64,000 nt of DNA from Zea mays (GCF_902167145.1 NC_050096.1:295070200-295134199); one strand, 5' to 3'. Positions 21,522-33,399 are shown, numbered from the stretch's first letter. The notes: a model not told the origin generated them from the sequence alone. Numbers and translations: made by a program.

Positions 21522-24500
21522 TCACGGCATAGCAGCCTTCATACTCCTGGCGTACTCCTCGAGCCTTTCCAGACCCTCTTCAGGAGTAGCAGCCTCACAC
21601 AACTGCTTCACAATCGCACTGCCAACAATCACACCGTCCGCTCCCCAGCCCACGATCTGCTTACCAATCAAGGTATCAAAAGGGTGTAACACGTATACCA
21701 TTAGACAGACCTCATGCATAACAAGAAAGTTAGGAGAAAGCCTGGTCCACCTGTTTCACATGCTCTGGAGTCGATACACCGAAACCAACAGCTACCGGTT
21801 TGTCTGTAACCTGTAAAGCCAGGAAGATAACCATTCTTGGACGCAAATTTCTCTAGACATGCTGGTGCATTAAAACTCGTTCACTCTTTACTGATGACAA
21901 ACAGGTTATAGTTTACTAACCTTCTTGATCTCCCTAAGAAGGTGTTCTACACGTAAGTTTACATTTGAGCGTGCACCTGTAACCCCTACAGCGCTCACCT
22001 GCATAACACACAGGTTAGTAATGCCACTAAACCTTAAATATATATTCAAGGTCTTAAGTCTAAAAATGATGGTGAAACAGAAAGGCNNNNNNNNNNNNNT
22101 TCTTGATCTCCCTAAGAAGGTGTTCTACACGTAAGTTTACATTTGAGCGTGCACCTGTAACCCCTACAGCGCTCACCTGCATAACACACAGGTTAGTAAT
22201 GCCACTAAACCTTAAATATATATTCAAGGTCTTAAGTCTAAAAATGATGGTGAAACAGAAAGGCTAGGCGTTTCTTCCAGGTGGCATAATTTTTTACTTA
22301 AAAATCTAAATGATTTGCTTTATATTTTTTCTAGAAAATATATGTCAAGCAAGAGACAAAAACATCGCTCTAACATTTCATTAATGTAGAGGCATGATAT
22401 TAATGCTTATCTGGTATGTGCTATTTCAGGATGAGAAAAAACTATTAACTAGTGCAGACATAGAAGTGACCCCAGAATATATAAACTATGCCTGGAGCTT
22501 TCAACTAGAAAAATAATTGGGATCTTCTGGATACTCACAAGATAGAGAAATCCTTCTGAAGCTTGTGCAATTCCCTTCATCCGATCTGTCGGCGTGGTTG
22601 GCGTTGTAAGCAGCACCTGCAAGCAATCATGCAAAATAAAAAATGGTATATGGCTGACACTCAAGATTTTCTTCGATAAAGGAAGCTTTTATAACAATAC
22701 CAAGTACATTACACTCAAGATATCTATTCTGTTGATTGGTCCACCATGATTAATAAGCAAAGCTATTAGGTGTGGTACCAAACCAGGTTACAAAAAGAAA
22801 TAAAAAAGGCCTTGATGTAACCTATCCTGAATTTAGTGGACTGGACAAACCCCGTTGACATGTGTGAGCCCAAGTAGCTAGACCCGCTTCTAGGGCTGGG
22901 TTGCTGCAAAGGCCCAGAAGATCTTTTGCAACTGTGTATATTTGCAGGTCTGGAATGGGCAGAGCCCAAGCTGAAGATTTGATAGGTCCCATCTCGAGTA
23001 AGAATTTAGTTAGCACCCAGATAGCAACACAAGTACGCAACAAACTTTGTGCAAGTGGTGCATGCAAAGATGAGAGTGGGTATGAACCAGCTCTATGTTG
23101 TGCATAATGGCCTCGCTCCTCAGCAACGCTGTCTCCTCCAAAGGAAGATCAGGCACTACAAGTCCTGTGACATATAAAAAGTGTAACACAAAGATTTTAT
23201 TGACGGAACAACAAAATGACAGAAACTAAGCGTGAATCATATTTGATAAATGGAAGATGCAAGAACAACAAGACACCACTTACGCCCCGTTTGGATCCTT
23301 GGATTGAATTCCATTCTAACAATAGTAATTTCGGCAAAGATCAATTAAGCTAATATGGTTTTATGCGAAATATATATTTGTATACTATTATTAGCAACAT
23401 GTGGGAGATATTTATGTGCTACATTTTTAATATAGAGGAGTGAGATGAAGAGAATCTTATAAGTTGAAGAGTAGAAACATATTCCATTGGTACATAAAAT
23501 TATTTCCTATACTTTACCCCATGAATTTGAGATAGATTTCTATCTTAGCTTTGGAAAGGTGTGGAATGTCAAATTTCAAGCTAAATAGACTACTTTATTA
23601 AGTAAATTCCAATTCCTCCAAAATGAATAGATCTAAACGGCCCCTTATAGTAATAGAAAATATGAAACAACCAAAATGGGAGTTTACCATGTATGCCAGC
23701 TTGTTTGATAGTAGACATGAAGTTTCCCACACCACGTTTCAGAATTGGATTATAGTATGTGAAAAGAACAATGGGGCAAGAAAGCTCAGGTGTAACCCCC
23801 TTCAGCATCTCTATGACAGAATCAAGTGTAGTGCCTTTCTTAAGCGCCCGTGTTGCAGAAGCCTGAAATGATGTCAATCTAAAACTGTAAAATCTGTATC
23901 AGATCAGATCACATACTATGATGCAGCTGCTGAGAGAAAAGGCCATCACGACTTACCTGAATAACTGGCCCATCAGCCAGTGGATCCGAGTATGGTACGC
24001 CAACCTCTATAACATCCGAACCGCAGGAATTGAGAATCTTCAATGCTTTCGATGTGGTTACCAGGTCAGGATCACCAGCAGTTATGAACGGGATGAATGC
24101 ACTCTGAAAATTTCCCAGGTTAGACTGTCAACTTAAATTAAGGTGCTGTCTGGGATTGATCCAGCTCCAGAAAATTTAGGGGGTGTTTGGTTGCAAGGGA
24201 TAATTTTTAGTCTCTTCGTTTTAGTCTCTTTTAGTCTCTAATTTGCCATACATAAGGACTAAAGGAGAGACTAAATCAGTTTAGTCCCTAGTCCCTCAAG
24301 TGGTGGCTAAAGGGGACTAAACCATATTTTTTTCCTCCATTGCCCTTATCCCACGTCCATGTTGCTATAGATTCCAGGGGTATTTGAGTCTTTGGACACT
24401 ATATTTAATTACTTTAGAATTTGTTTAGTCCCTAGAATTAAACAGGAAGGGACTAAAGTTTAGTCCTAGAACTAAACTTTAGTCCTAGGACTAATTGGAA

Positions 24501-25824
24501 CCAAACGGGGTCTTAGTGGAATTGATAGAGCAGGCCATTAGGTGTTCCATAAAATCGTATAGTTTTGAAGTTGTGAACCCCCGTAAGTCATTTAGATAAG
24601 TCATTTTATTTATTATTTAGATTAAAAATATTTTTAAAACTATTTAAATTTCTATTATAAACTACACCTTTAAATTAAAGCTGGAACCTGGATCCGTACC
24701 ATACACCCCCTAAATCTGGGAATTAAATTCCATTGACCCTGGGTCCAAATCCCCCATCCATGCGCCCATGGCTGGGATACTACTGTGTGGCATCTAAACA
24801 AAATCAGACATTACGAGATGCGGCTCCTCTCCACAACATAAGTGTATTGATGTCGGCATCTGTGCGGCTCCTTGGTTTGTGGCTCCACCCTCCCTCTCTG
24901 ACAAGTGATTTTCCCACGTGTTCACTGGAGTATTTTCTAAATCCTTACACCAAAAGACTATTTGCCAACTAAGACTTTTACCCATGCTCACACCCATATT
25001 AAAACTTCACTCTGCGAACAGTGTAAAACAGTATTTTGGGTAACCATATGAGTGAACTGCTGGATACGATTTAAGGCAGATCTGCACCATACTCTTTCAA
25101 TTGCAAATTGTAAGTCGTTTTTGCTTTATTAGGTACATAGTTTTTTGCTATATATCTAGACATACCATATATCAAAGTGCATAACAAAAGCTAATAAGGT
25201 ATGCATCTAGAAAAGACAAAATAACACAGAATTTGGAATGGAGTACAATGCAAGATCCCTGCAACTAAAGATTGGTCTCTGCTTAGCATGTTATCGCTAC
25301 TCTGGATACAAATTTCTTAATGCAGTTACCTTTGTTGAGAATGAACACTGTGGCACCTAAAATATAAACACTGCTTTTAAAGACAAAGACGGATCAATGT
25401 GCACATCAAGCCAGCAGCCACTATTGTGCAAGATCAGGCTAGATTTTTACGGAAATTAAACCAGCACGATGTGTACTCGACATAAAACCACTAGATTTGG
25501 ACAATTCATGCAAGGAATACACAGATTGTTCCAAAGCCCTAATCCATTTCCTTGCAACTAAATGGGACCAAAATTAGGTATTCCCTGCAACCAACCGGGA
25601 CCAACATTGGGTATCGGCCACCACGGCGCCAGCAATCCAACCCTGCGACTCAATCAGGAACAGCAAGAGAAATGTGGGTGCTGGGGTGAATTGCCCCGCA
25701 AGGGTTGCGACGAAGCGAAGCACGAACGTGAGGTCTCAAACGCACGCACCTTGCCTTGCTCCCTGAGGTTGGAGAAGGTCTCGGCGACGGTGAGCTTGCC
25801 GGCCGCAGCGCCGCCGTTGGCCAT
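21522..25824 (-). CDS. TSA: Tryptophan synthase alpha / indole-3-glycerol-phosphate lyase (TSA-type), 8 exons
   Basis: Exons (minus): 25824-25750, 24103-23957, 23862-23688, 23164-23088, 22616-22539, 21998-21921, 21810-21751, 21656-21522. All junctions are GT-AG, phases agree, and the product is 274 aa, close to bacterial TrpA. It cleaves indole-3-glycerol phosphate to indole and glyceraldehyde-3-phosphate. The catalytic Glu ([12 protein letters not shown]) and Asp (LADGPVIQ) are present, as are [32 protein letters not shown] and [12 protein letters not shown]. The residues are those of housekeeping TSA, which pairs with the beta subunit. The only usable ATG (25824, MANGGAAAG) starts at the catalytic domain; a transit-peptide-like stretch upstream lies in another frame without ATG. 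Two MITEs sit in introns. The apparent second copy of exon 6 after the N run is an assembly duplicate. Confidence 0.93.
21922..22264. other. Assembly gap flanked by an exact 165-bp duplication
   Basis: 21922-22086 and 22100-22264 are identical in every base I compared, separated by 13 N (22087-22099). The duplicated piece covers TSA exon 6 and part of its intron. An exact repeat abutting an N run is the mark of two overlapping contig ends that were not merged, so only one copy is expected in the real chromosome. Confidence 0.93.
23283..23644. mobile_element. Tourist-like MITE in a TSA intron
   Basis: Ends CGCCCCGTTTGGATC and (reverse) GGGGCCGTTTAGATC with TTA at both flanks (23280-23282, 23645-23647), the PIF/Harbinger target duplication. 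It is 362 bp, AT-rich and non-coding, and lies in the intron between TSA exons 3 and 4. Confidence 0.7.
24179..24512. mobile_element. Tourist-like MITE in TSA intron 1
   Basis: Starts GGGGGTGTTTGGTTGC and ends GGAACCAAACGGGGTC, flanked by TTA (24176-24178, 24513-24515). The interior repeats TTTAGTC words on both arms, so the single strand could fold on itself. 334 bp. Confidence 0.75.
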
Positions 25825-25839
25825 GGGCGCGGATGTGTC

Positions 25840-26000
25840 CACCACTCCACCCGACAGAGGGCCACCTCCGAGCGCTGCCTTTGTGGGGTCAGGAGTAGCC
25901 GGCGAGGAGGAGGTCTCGGCGGCGGCGGGCGGTGAACCGAGTGGCGAACACGGAGACGGAGGGGAGCAGCCTTGATTGCGAGTTTGCGATCCGCTTGCGA
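25840..26000 (-). pseudogene. Remnant of the TSA plastid transit peptide (start codon lost, out of frame)
   Basis: Upstream of the TSA ATG, the minus strand at 25979-25965 encodes AIKAA followed by an Arg/Pro/Ser-rich stretch (PLRLRVRHSVHRPPPP), typical of chloroplast targeting and matching the MASAIKAAS start of the neighbouring IGL gene. There is no ATG where the IGL gene has one, and this frame differs from the catalytic frame. The catalytic frame upstream of its ATG is open but has no other Met. Confidence 0.6.
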
Positions 26001-26142
26001 CTTTGCGATTGCGAGTGTCACGTGTGTGACTGGTACTGGAGGTCTATCTGTGGCGACTGTGGGCAGTAACTGAGGCTCAAACCTGACAAAATTTTAATTC
26101 AAGAATTACATTCCATATGCACGTGTGTTGATTTTTTTGGTA

Positions 26143-26392
26143 CTCCCTAAGATTGTCGTTTAAGTTTTTTGACAACAAATTTAACCGACTCATCTTATTC
26201 AAAAATATTTATGAAAACGTAGAAAAAATCAATTCATAATTAAAGTAAATTATATAATAAACTAAATTAGAACGAAAATAAATTATAATTATGAAAAAAA
26301 TGAATAAGACGCATCGGTCAAACTTAAATAAGACAAACAACATCGGTCAAACTTAAAAAAGACAAACGACATTCTTTATAAGATAGAGGGAG
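26143..26392. mobile_element. Stowaway MITE, 250 bp
   Basis: Inverted ends CTCCCTAAGATTGTCGTTT and (reverse) CTCCCTCTATCTTATAAAG lie within a TA target duplication (26141-26142, 26393-26394), as for Tc1/mariner-related Stowaway elements. It lies just upstream of the TSA gene's first exon region. Confidence 0.85.
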
Positions 26393-26394
26393 TA

Positions 26395-27798
26395 AGTTTG
26401 AGCATCTATTGTGCTCGTCCACTGATAGTGGGAGCATTTGATGTTTCTACTAGTTGAGAGTCCTATTGTGTGCTACATCATGACTCTTCGCCATCTTTAT
26501 TATTTATATTCATAAAAGATAACTAGCCTAAGGATAATAATTTTGATTTTTTAGGGTTGGAGAGAGGTCACTAACATTAGTCCTAACTAGTGGTTATTTG
26601 CTTATTATTTTAGTTAGGACTTGGTTTAGTGAAGGATCCACTAAAAACCGTTACACACCTACAGTTAGAGTGCATTGGATTTGGTGTTAGACAGTTCTTG
26701 TAATGTGCTTTCTTGCAACCAATAGTATATAGCTAGTGTCTAGTGGTTGACTTGATATGTCTAGTAACCCCTGTACGGTGCAAACGTACAGTGACACACC
26801 GATTCAGTACGCTAAAGGCGAACCCCTTTGTTGCATGGAACTATCTTGTCAGTCGCTATGTCTTTTATGCGAGCGTGCTCCAATAAGAACTAGTAGGGAT
26901 TGTCGACTCTCTGGCACCTAAAAAACATCACTGAGCTCCTAACCCTCTCTTTACATTATGCATTTATCTTTGGCAATTACTTTCTTATCTTTACCTGACG
27001 TGTAAAACTTTACGGGTAAGATAGAAAATACTATTAGGCATAAGATGTGAAATGGAGAAATTTTTAGATTACTCTAATTTATCCTTCTCTTGACTATCTT
27101 GATCCTTTCACACAATACATGTGACTAGAAGGGACGATTTCTTTTTGAGCTGGCTCATGGAAGACCAATTAGTATGCATGATCAGTGGTACCAACCGGGA
27201 CTAAATGTCCTCCGTTGATGCCCGAAAACCTAGAATCAAAACTGATGATCACATTGGTCTCTAGCCTAAATTTAATTGGAACTGATGGGCCGTCGTTTCT
27301 ATAGTGGTGTACACACATTGATATTCCCTTCCGTATGTTTTGAAATTGTAGCTCACTTTTAGTTCTTTTATACTGTGATTCACAAACCTTCTCTACTACA
27401 TTTGAGAATTGCTTAGAAAGTTATGATAACATCACTACAAGTTCAGATAAATGCATATCAAGATTTTTGTAGAATGTAATGAGCTAGCCACTTATTATTA
27501 TTATTGTTGTTGTTGTTACAAACTGACAATCTTTAAAAAGGCTGAGTCAGGACAAACTCGAGCTGAACTGTAATTTAAAATGAATGGAGTAACCACTGAA
27601 TCGCAGCACCATGCAATGATGTAACATTTCTTCCTTTTTTTTAAACAAAGGAATCGTTGATTTTATATTGATAACTTATTGTTGCAATTTGTAAAAAAGC
27701 AACCTTGCCGAATGGATCATTATTAATTGTGCTACTTCTGCAACATTGTTCTCCAACGTGCTTGCTAACACAGCCTATATCGCGTCAATACGACTAGT
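26395..27798. other. TSA-IGL intergenic region
   Basis: About 1.4 kb with no gene. At 27185-27310 a stretch begins GTACCAACCGGGACTAAATG and ends CGTTTCTATAGTG, words found near CACTA termini (CACTATAGAAACG on the minus strand), possibly a short CACTA fragment. A TTATTATTATTGTTG microsatellite lies at about 27494-27517. Confidence 0.4.
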
Positions 27799-29424
27799 TC
27801 ACTGGCATGGTAGCGCGTTCTTCATGCTCCTGGCGTATTTCTCTAGCCTCTTCAATCCTTCCTTGGGAGAGGCTGCTTCGCCTAACTGTCTCACCATTGC
27901 GCTACCAATGATCACACCATCTGCACCCCACTCTGCAATCTGTCCAGGTGCAATATATATACTGTTAGAATTTGTTACTATAAAAAAATATGTGAATAAG
28001 TTTTTGAGGCATTTTTTTTAAAAAAGTTTTGCCTACCTGCTTTACATGCTCAGGTTTCGATATGCCAAACCCGACAGCCACGGGTATGTCAGTGACCTGC
28101 AGCAAACAAAAAAACACAAGCCAGCCAGCCAGCTCAGTGATTGTGATTGGTAACAACAAAAACGAATAAAAATGGCATCTTCTCTCTCTCCCTCTCTTTT
28201 CTCCTTTTCCTTTGACATGACGTATTATTACCTGTTTAACCTCCTGAATGAGAGACTGGACACGTGTGTTCACGTTTGCGCGTGGACCTGTAACTCCATT
28301 GACGGTCGCCTGTGATGGTCAAGTAGGATACATGAGCATGCATGCATGTCATCGGCCGGCAAGTTCAGTCGCTAGCAAAACTCCTGGACGGAAAGTTTTG
28401 TGTCACTTACGAGATAGACGAATCCTCGTGAAGCTCGTGTTATCTCCCCCATCCTGTCCGCTGGCGTAGATGGTGTTGTGAGCAGCACCTGCATGCGTTC
28501 AGCCATTGTTCATGTCGTGAGACATACGCTGCTTTCTCAATTTTATATTGCGCAGAAGAACTAGACTAGGAGACGACGCCACGTGCTTCTCCTTGATAAT
28601 TGATGTCACATACCAGCTCGAGGCTGTTCTTGATGGCTTCGGTCCTGAGAGTGAGAGCACACGAGTTCCCATACGGGAGGTCGGGAACTATGAGGCCGTG
28701 CACGCCGGCTTCCTTGACGGCGGCGGCGAAGTCGGCCAGGCCCCACCGCACGATGGGGTTGAAGTAGGAGAAGAGCACCACGGGGCAGGACAGCTCCGGC
28801 GTCACCTCCTTCAGCATCGCCAGCACGCCGTCCGGCGTCGCGCCGCTCGCCCGCGCCCGCGCCGCCGACGCCTGGATGACCGGCCCGTCGGCGTAGGGGT
28901 CCGAGAAGGGAACGCCGAGCTCGATGACGTCGGCGCCGCAGGCGTCCAGGAGCCGCAGCGCCTCCGCCGTCGTCGCCAGGTCCGGGTCGCCGGCGGTGAT
29001 GTACGGGATGAACGCCGTCTGCGAGAACCACGACGTCACAACGGAGTTCCAAGTCAGGACCCGTACATGGCTGTGCCTACATAATAGTACTGGAGAGTGC
29101 AGATGCAGACGACATGGTCTGCGAAACCGGCAGGCATCGGCCGGACAGAACCACGCATGTGCATACCTTGCCCTGCGCCCTGAGCCTGGACATGGTCTGC
29201 GACACCGGCAGGCATCGGCCGCCGGCACCGGCGGTGAGCTTGGCCGGCGCCGCCGGGGCAGCCGGAGCTACCGCGGCGACCGCCCTTACAGTGGCCACAG
29301 ACCTCCGCCGCCCCGGCATGGCCACTGCAGCTGGTAGCCGCTTCGATAACGGCGACGAGTGGACTGCCGCCGGGGACGAAGACCACCGGGAGGAGGTCGA
29401 TGCAGCCTTGATCGCGGAGGCCAT
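27799..29424 (-). CDS. IGL: Indole-3-glycerol phosphate lyase (IGL/BX1-type TSA homologue), 6 exons, plastid-targeted
   Basis: Exons (minus): 29424-29167, 29018-28614, 28488-28411, 28309-28232, 28096-28037, 27939-27799; all GT-AG, in phase, 339 aa. It starts [17 protein letters not shown], a Ser/Ala/Arg-rich plastid transit peptide to about residue 60, then [20 protein letters not shown] and the catalytic Glu and Asp in [12 protein letters not shown] and [27 protein letters not shown] and [18 protein letters not shown] are of the monofunctional lyases, which release free indole without a beta subunit (maize IGL for volatile indole, BX1 for benzoxazinoids). I favour IGL over BX1, but the difference needs an alignment. 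Exon 2 corresponds to three exons of the neighbouring TSA gene. One oddity is YLATVNG where relatives have YLVSVNG. Confidence 0.9.
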
Positions 29425-29639
29425 ATGTCTCTAGTACGGGCTCACGTACTGTGGTTCGATTTCGATGGATCGGTTGGAGCTGGTTTATACGGCCGCTACG
29501 GTGTGGGGGAGCAAAGTCACTGGGGGCCTGTGGCTTCGCTAGCTAGCTTCACGAGCAGCTGTGTGCAACTGCTCAGCTCGAACTCTGGAACGCCGGCAGT
29601 AGGATATGAGATGCTGGTGCCATGCCCACCGTGCCACAG

Positions 29640-29651
29640 ATTATATATAGC
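29640..29651 (-). promoter_or_regulatory. Probable TATA box of the IGL-type gene
   Basis: The reverse complement CTATATATAATC lies about 217 bp upstream of the ATG at 29424, giving a predicted 5' UTR of about 190 bp. It is the only good TATA box in the upstream 400 bp. Confidence 0.6.
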
Positions 29652-30005
29652 AGCAGCGGGACGAGGAGGCCAGCCAGCTTCAGCAACAGTGCAACACCCA
29701 TCAACAGTGCTTTCTGTACATCTCTAGGCTGAGCCCACGCCCCTACGCGTGTTTAAGGTAGGCCCTTAGCGGTACCCTTTCTCCCACCCCTAAACGGCAG
29801 CAACTTTCTCTCGCCCTCGTTGTTTTCAGCAGCTATTCTATCCTATTCCTATCTTATCCTATATTTTAAACCTCATTTTATAAACATTAATATCTACATT
29901 ATAAAGCCTCTACTTTACATGATCTGTAGCGGACATCCTATATCTAGGTATTCAATATTCTCTTCCTAAATATTTTTATACTCTAAATTATGAAATAAAC
30001 ACAAA

Positions 30006-30056
<51 letters not shown>

Positions 30057-30708
30057 ATTTTAGACTATAATAAATACATATGTAGAAAAACAATTTTTTT
30101 TGGAAATACAATATACCATTTTAGAGAGAATCGTTGTGAGAGTTGTGATTTAGGGGAATAGTGGATAAAGAAAAAAGAGAGATATAAAAAAATGATATAA
30201 GAGAACCGTTTCGGACCGCCAGGCAGGCGGCAGGATGTTGCCGGCGTGAAACTGACAGCTCGGGTCATTTGCTAGCTAGCTCCTCGTCATTCAAAAAACG
30301 TGTGTGTGGATTTACTGGTCCCGCATACTCTGATAGGGGGAAACCTTCTGTGTTCTCGGAGAATTTGGATTTAGGACTCGTTTTGGTTCGTACCCTCCCA
30401 GGCAGTTGCTGTCAGGCAACAGAACCTGATGTTCGAAATCGAACGCCGGGAAATGCTGCCTGGGCTAGGCAAGTCCGGCCACGAGTAAACAAAAAGGATC
30501 TGTTAGTCAAGAGGCTAAATTTTAGTCTAAACTAAAGTTTAGTCCCTATCTTATATAATTAAAGAGACTAAAAGTATTCCGAACGTATTAAATGACTCCT
30601 AAGAAAATAAAAATATCCCTTATCATTCTCTCACCATTAGTGCAATTGAAATAAATGAGGAACAAAATGTGGAATGCATATAGTTTTGTCCCTTTTAGTC
30701 ATTTTATA
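29652..30708. other. Upstream flank of the IGL-type gene
   Basis: No coding region seen. It holds a (TA)n tract (30010-30054) and, from about 30505, TTTAGTC-rich sequence like the arms of the Tourist MITE at 24179, probably a decayed copy. Confidence 0.4.
30010..30054. repeat. (TA)n microsatellite
   Basis: About 22 uninterrupted TA units. Confidence 0.95.
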
Positions 30709-30989
30709 GGGCATGTACAACTTAGATACTACGTTGCGATTCTTCAAGCATTAGATACACATAATAAACCCCTTCATATAACATAATATATTTATGTCTT
30801 GTATCTTATACACTAGAACCTCTCAACATACAACTTATTTAATTATGTGGGTTATATGGCTAAAACTGTATCTAAACTTAGAGAACAGTGCTAGAGATAT
30901 TCCATCACCAAGATACCGCCATATATTTTTTGCACTTACCCCTTGATACCCCTTTATGTTACGGGACATTTGTGTGGGTTGTACATACC
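30709..30989. mobile_element. MITE-like element, family unclear
   Basis: Inverted ends GGGCATGTACAAC and (reverse) GGTATGTACAAC bound 281 bp of AT-rich DNA. It lies inside the TTTAGTC-rich region (30505-31095), i.e. probably one MITE inserted in another. Target duplication not clear. Confidence 0.5.
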
Positions 30990-32701
30990 TTTAAGGGACT
31001 AGGAAGTTAAACAGTTTAGTCTCTGTTTTAGTCCTACTATTTGATAATTTAGAGACTAAATGAGACTAAAAAAACTAATCTTTAATCATTCAAAGCAAAC
31101 ATGCCCTCATTAGCCCTGTAAACCTTCTGCGTGCTGTCATAGAAATTTAAAGCAACAATTATTTCAGTGCGCAAGTGTATCTCTCTATATCTATATCTTA
31201 GAATGACTTAATAAATTTAAATTATTCACGATCTTTATAAGTCATTTGTTAAATCATTTTCGGAATAGGTGATTATCATTTATATTGACGAATAGTTCTA
31301 CTCTATATATATAATAACATAATGTATATGCGTTACAACAGCACATCAATTATATTTGATAATATAATGCAGCAACTGTATAATATACGAGGGCCTAATG
31401 ACAAATCAGTGTGATAGATTCTTCTAAAAAAATTAAAATTAAAGTAGACTCCCCTCGTACTGAAGATAGCTGCTCGTGATATGGATTCATTGGTGTCACT
31501 AAGTCTATCTTCAACAATATCTGATAAAAGGCACGGTCCACTACATATAAATGATACAAGTTTCCTCAAGGCGTACAACATGGTGCGTTTCGTTCGGGCG
31601 GGCCGCCTACGCTGAATCCCGCGGCGCCATGAAGTTGTTGCATGAAGTTGTTTTATATTTGTTGATGCATGTATGTACACCACCGCTATATCTGTTGATT
31701 CATGTACGCAGTGAAGATTTTTGACGTTTTATGTACGGAGGTGTTAAAAATATGAATGATATCTAAATCTGACCAAAACTAACTAAATTTACATCACCTA
31801 GTTGGATTACATTTTCGTTTCCGTACCATGAAAATATAGTACTGTAGATGATGTAATGTAAATATTTTAATTACTCCATAAATCATTTTCGGCATACAAG
31901 AAAGAAAATCTTTTTGTTGTACATCTAAATAATATATAATACAACTTTCTGGTGCATTGTAGGTTTTGCTAAATAGGAACGACGCACAAAAATGTATTGT
32001 AAGAAGTATATATTTTAATTTTATGAAGTACGCAATTCAAAAAATTTAATTGCCGAAATAGAATTACATAAAGTAGATTATGAATTCTCGTAACAATGTA
32101 CAGAGGACCAAATTTAGAGGTCGTTGTTAAAGATAGAAGATATAGAAGATTGAATCTTTTAAATAGTGTTATAAAGAATAGAGAATATTCTTTTAAATGT
32201 GAAATTTAAAAAACACGCTGGAACATTCTAATCAACCATACTAACACAGTACCACATCCTTTTCTCAATTCATGGGTGATGTCTAGTATCCCATCAACCA
32301 TACTAAGACTATCTCAGTGAGACTCCATATCCCACACTCTATCTCACCATTTATTTTAAACTCTACTTTACAAACAATACAATTTATATTACAAATAATA
32401 CTTTATACGACCGTTTACATGGTCCGCTAGAGATGACCTAACAAAGTACCACGTCCTTTTCTCCATTTATGGGTCATGTCTAGTATCCCACCCATTTGTG
32501 TCCATCCCTCTAGGTAAGGTCTAGGAAAACCCACGTTTATGACATAAAATTTGTAAACAAACACTGTCGGCAAATAAATTATATATAGAACAATGTGTTG
32601 TCATGTCAACAACTGAGGTTGGTAAAGGTCGGACTATGAACAAACATTAATCAATCCGGGGTATACCACCGGAAGGATGATCTAATTTATTAATTTTGGA
32701 T
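30990..32701. other. Anonymous AT-rich DNA with a 55-65-bp direct repeat
   Basis: No gene recognised. TAACACAGTACCACATCC and what follows (about 32238-32292) recurs diverged at about 32440-32496. The roughly 150 bp between the copies resembles 29860-29950 (TTTTAAAC...CTACTTTACA...), suggesting an unnamed small repeat family. Confidence 0.4.
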
Positions 32702-33264
32702 CACTGGTAAAAAAAGCTCTAGGTTCGTAATCTATTTTCATTCGTGTTTTCAGAACTATCAGTGCTAGTACTAGTAGTAAAGAGCTCAAAGCCTACAGTA
32801 GAGTTTAATTTTTATAGACAGTTTCGGTGCTATTTTTAGTAGCGGTTTTCTTGATGAACCGTATGTAGAAATATGATTTTCTCCTGGTAGATTTATTAAG
32901 AAACCGCTACTAAAAATTATTTTTATCCTGATTTTTTTATATTTTTAAATGACCTCGTATGAAAAAACCACCAACATAAAAATTGTAGATCTCTAAAAGT
33001 ATAAAACTTTGTAGTTGATAACCTTTTATTTGAAATCATTTTGGCTCTAAAAAATTACATCTAAATTTGTCAAGTTTAAAAAAATGTAAATTTTGCAAAC
33101 GAACTCGGATGAGAAAAGTACCAAATAGAAGTTGTAGACTTCAAAAGTTATGAAACTTTGTAGTTGACAACTTTTTTATTTGAATCCATTTACAACCTTA
33201 AATAATCAATTTATACTCGGATTGTTCTAATATGGAGGCAACAAAACTACAATATAGACACGAA

Positions 33265-33399
33265 GGGCTTGTTTGGTTGGTGGTCTGAAAATTTTGTGTG
33301 GCCTAGGCATGCACTCCAGGCATCCAATTTCTCATGCCTCGGGTTGGATTTTGTTGCCTCGCAGACACATCTAGGCCAGAACAGCAACCAAACAGGTCC
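33265..33399. mobile_element. Small MITE, 135 bp
   Basis: Begins GGGCTTGTTTGGTTGG and ends CAACCAAACAGGTCC, flanked by GAA on both sides. The TGTTTGGTT end is common among grass MITEs. Non-coding. Confidence 0.65.

Noticed and set aside
22099..22176. A second copy of TSA exon 6
   Set aside because: Exact duplicate next to an N run and too perfect for a biological duplication; treated as an assembly artefact.
25650..26021. Longer 123-codon frame over TSA exon 1 as the true N-terminus
   Set aside because: It begins with a non-ATG codon and leaves the catalytic frame before the exon 1 donor; only its AIKAA portion looks like a transit-peptide remnant.
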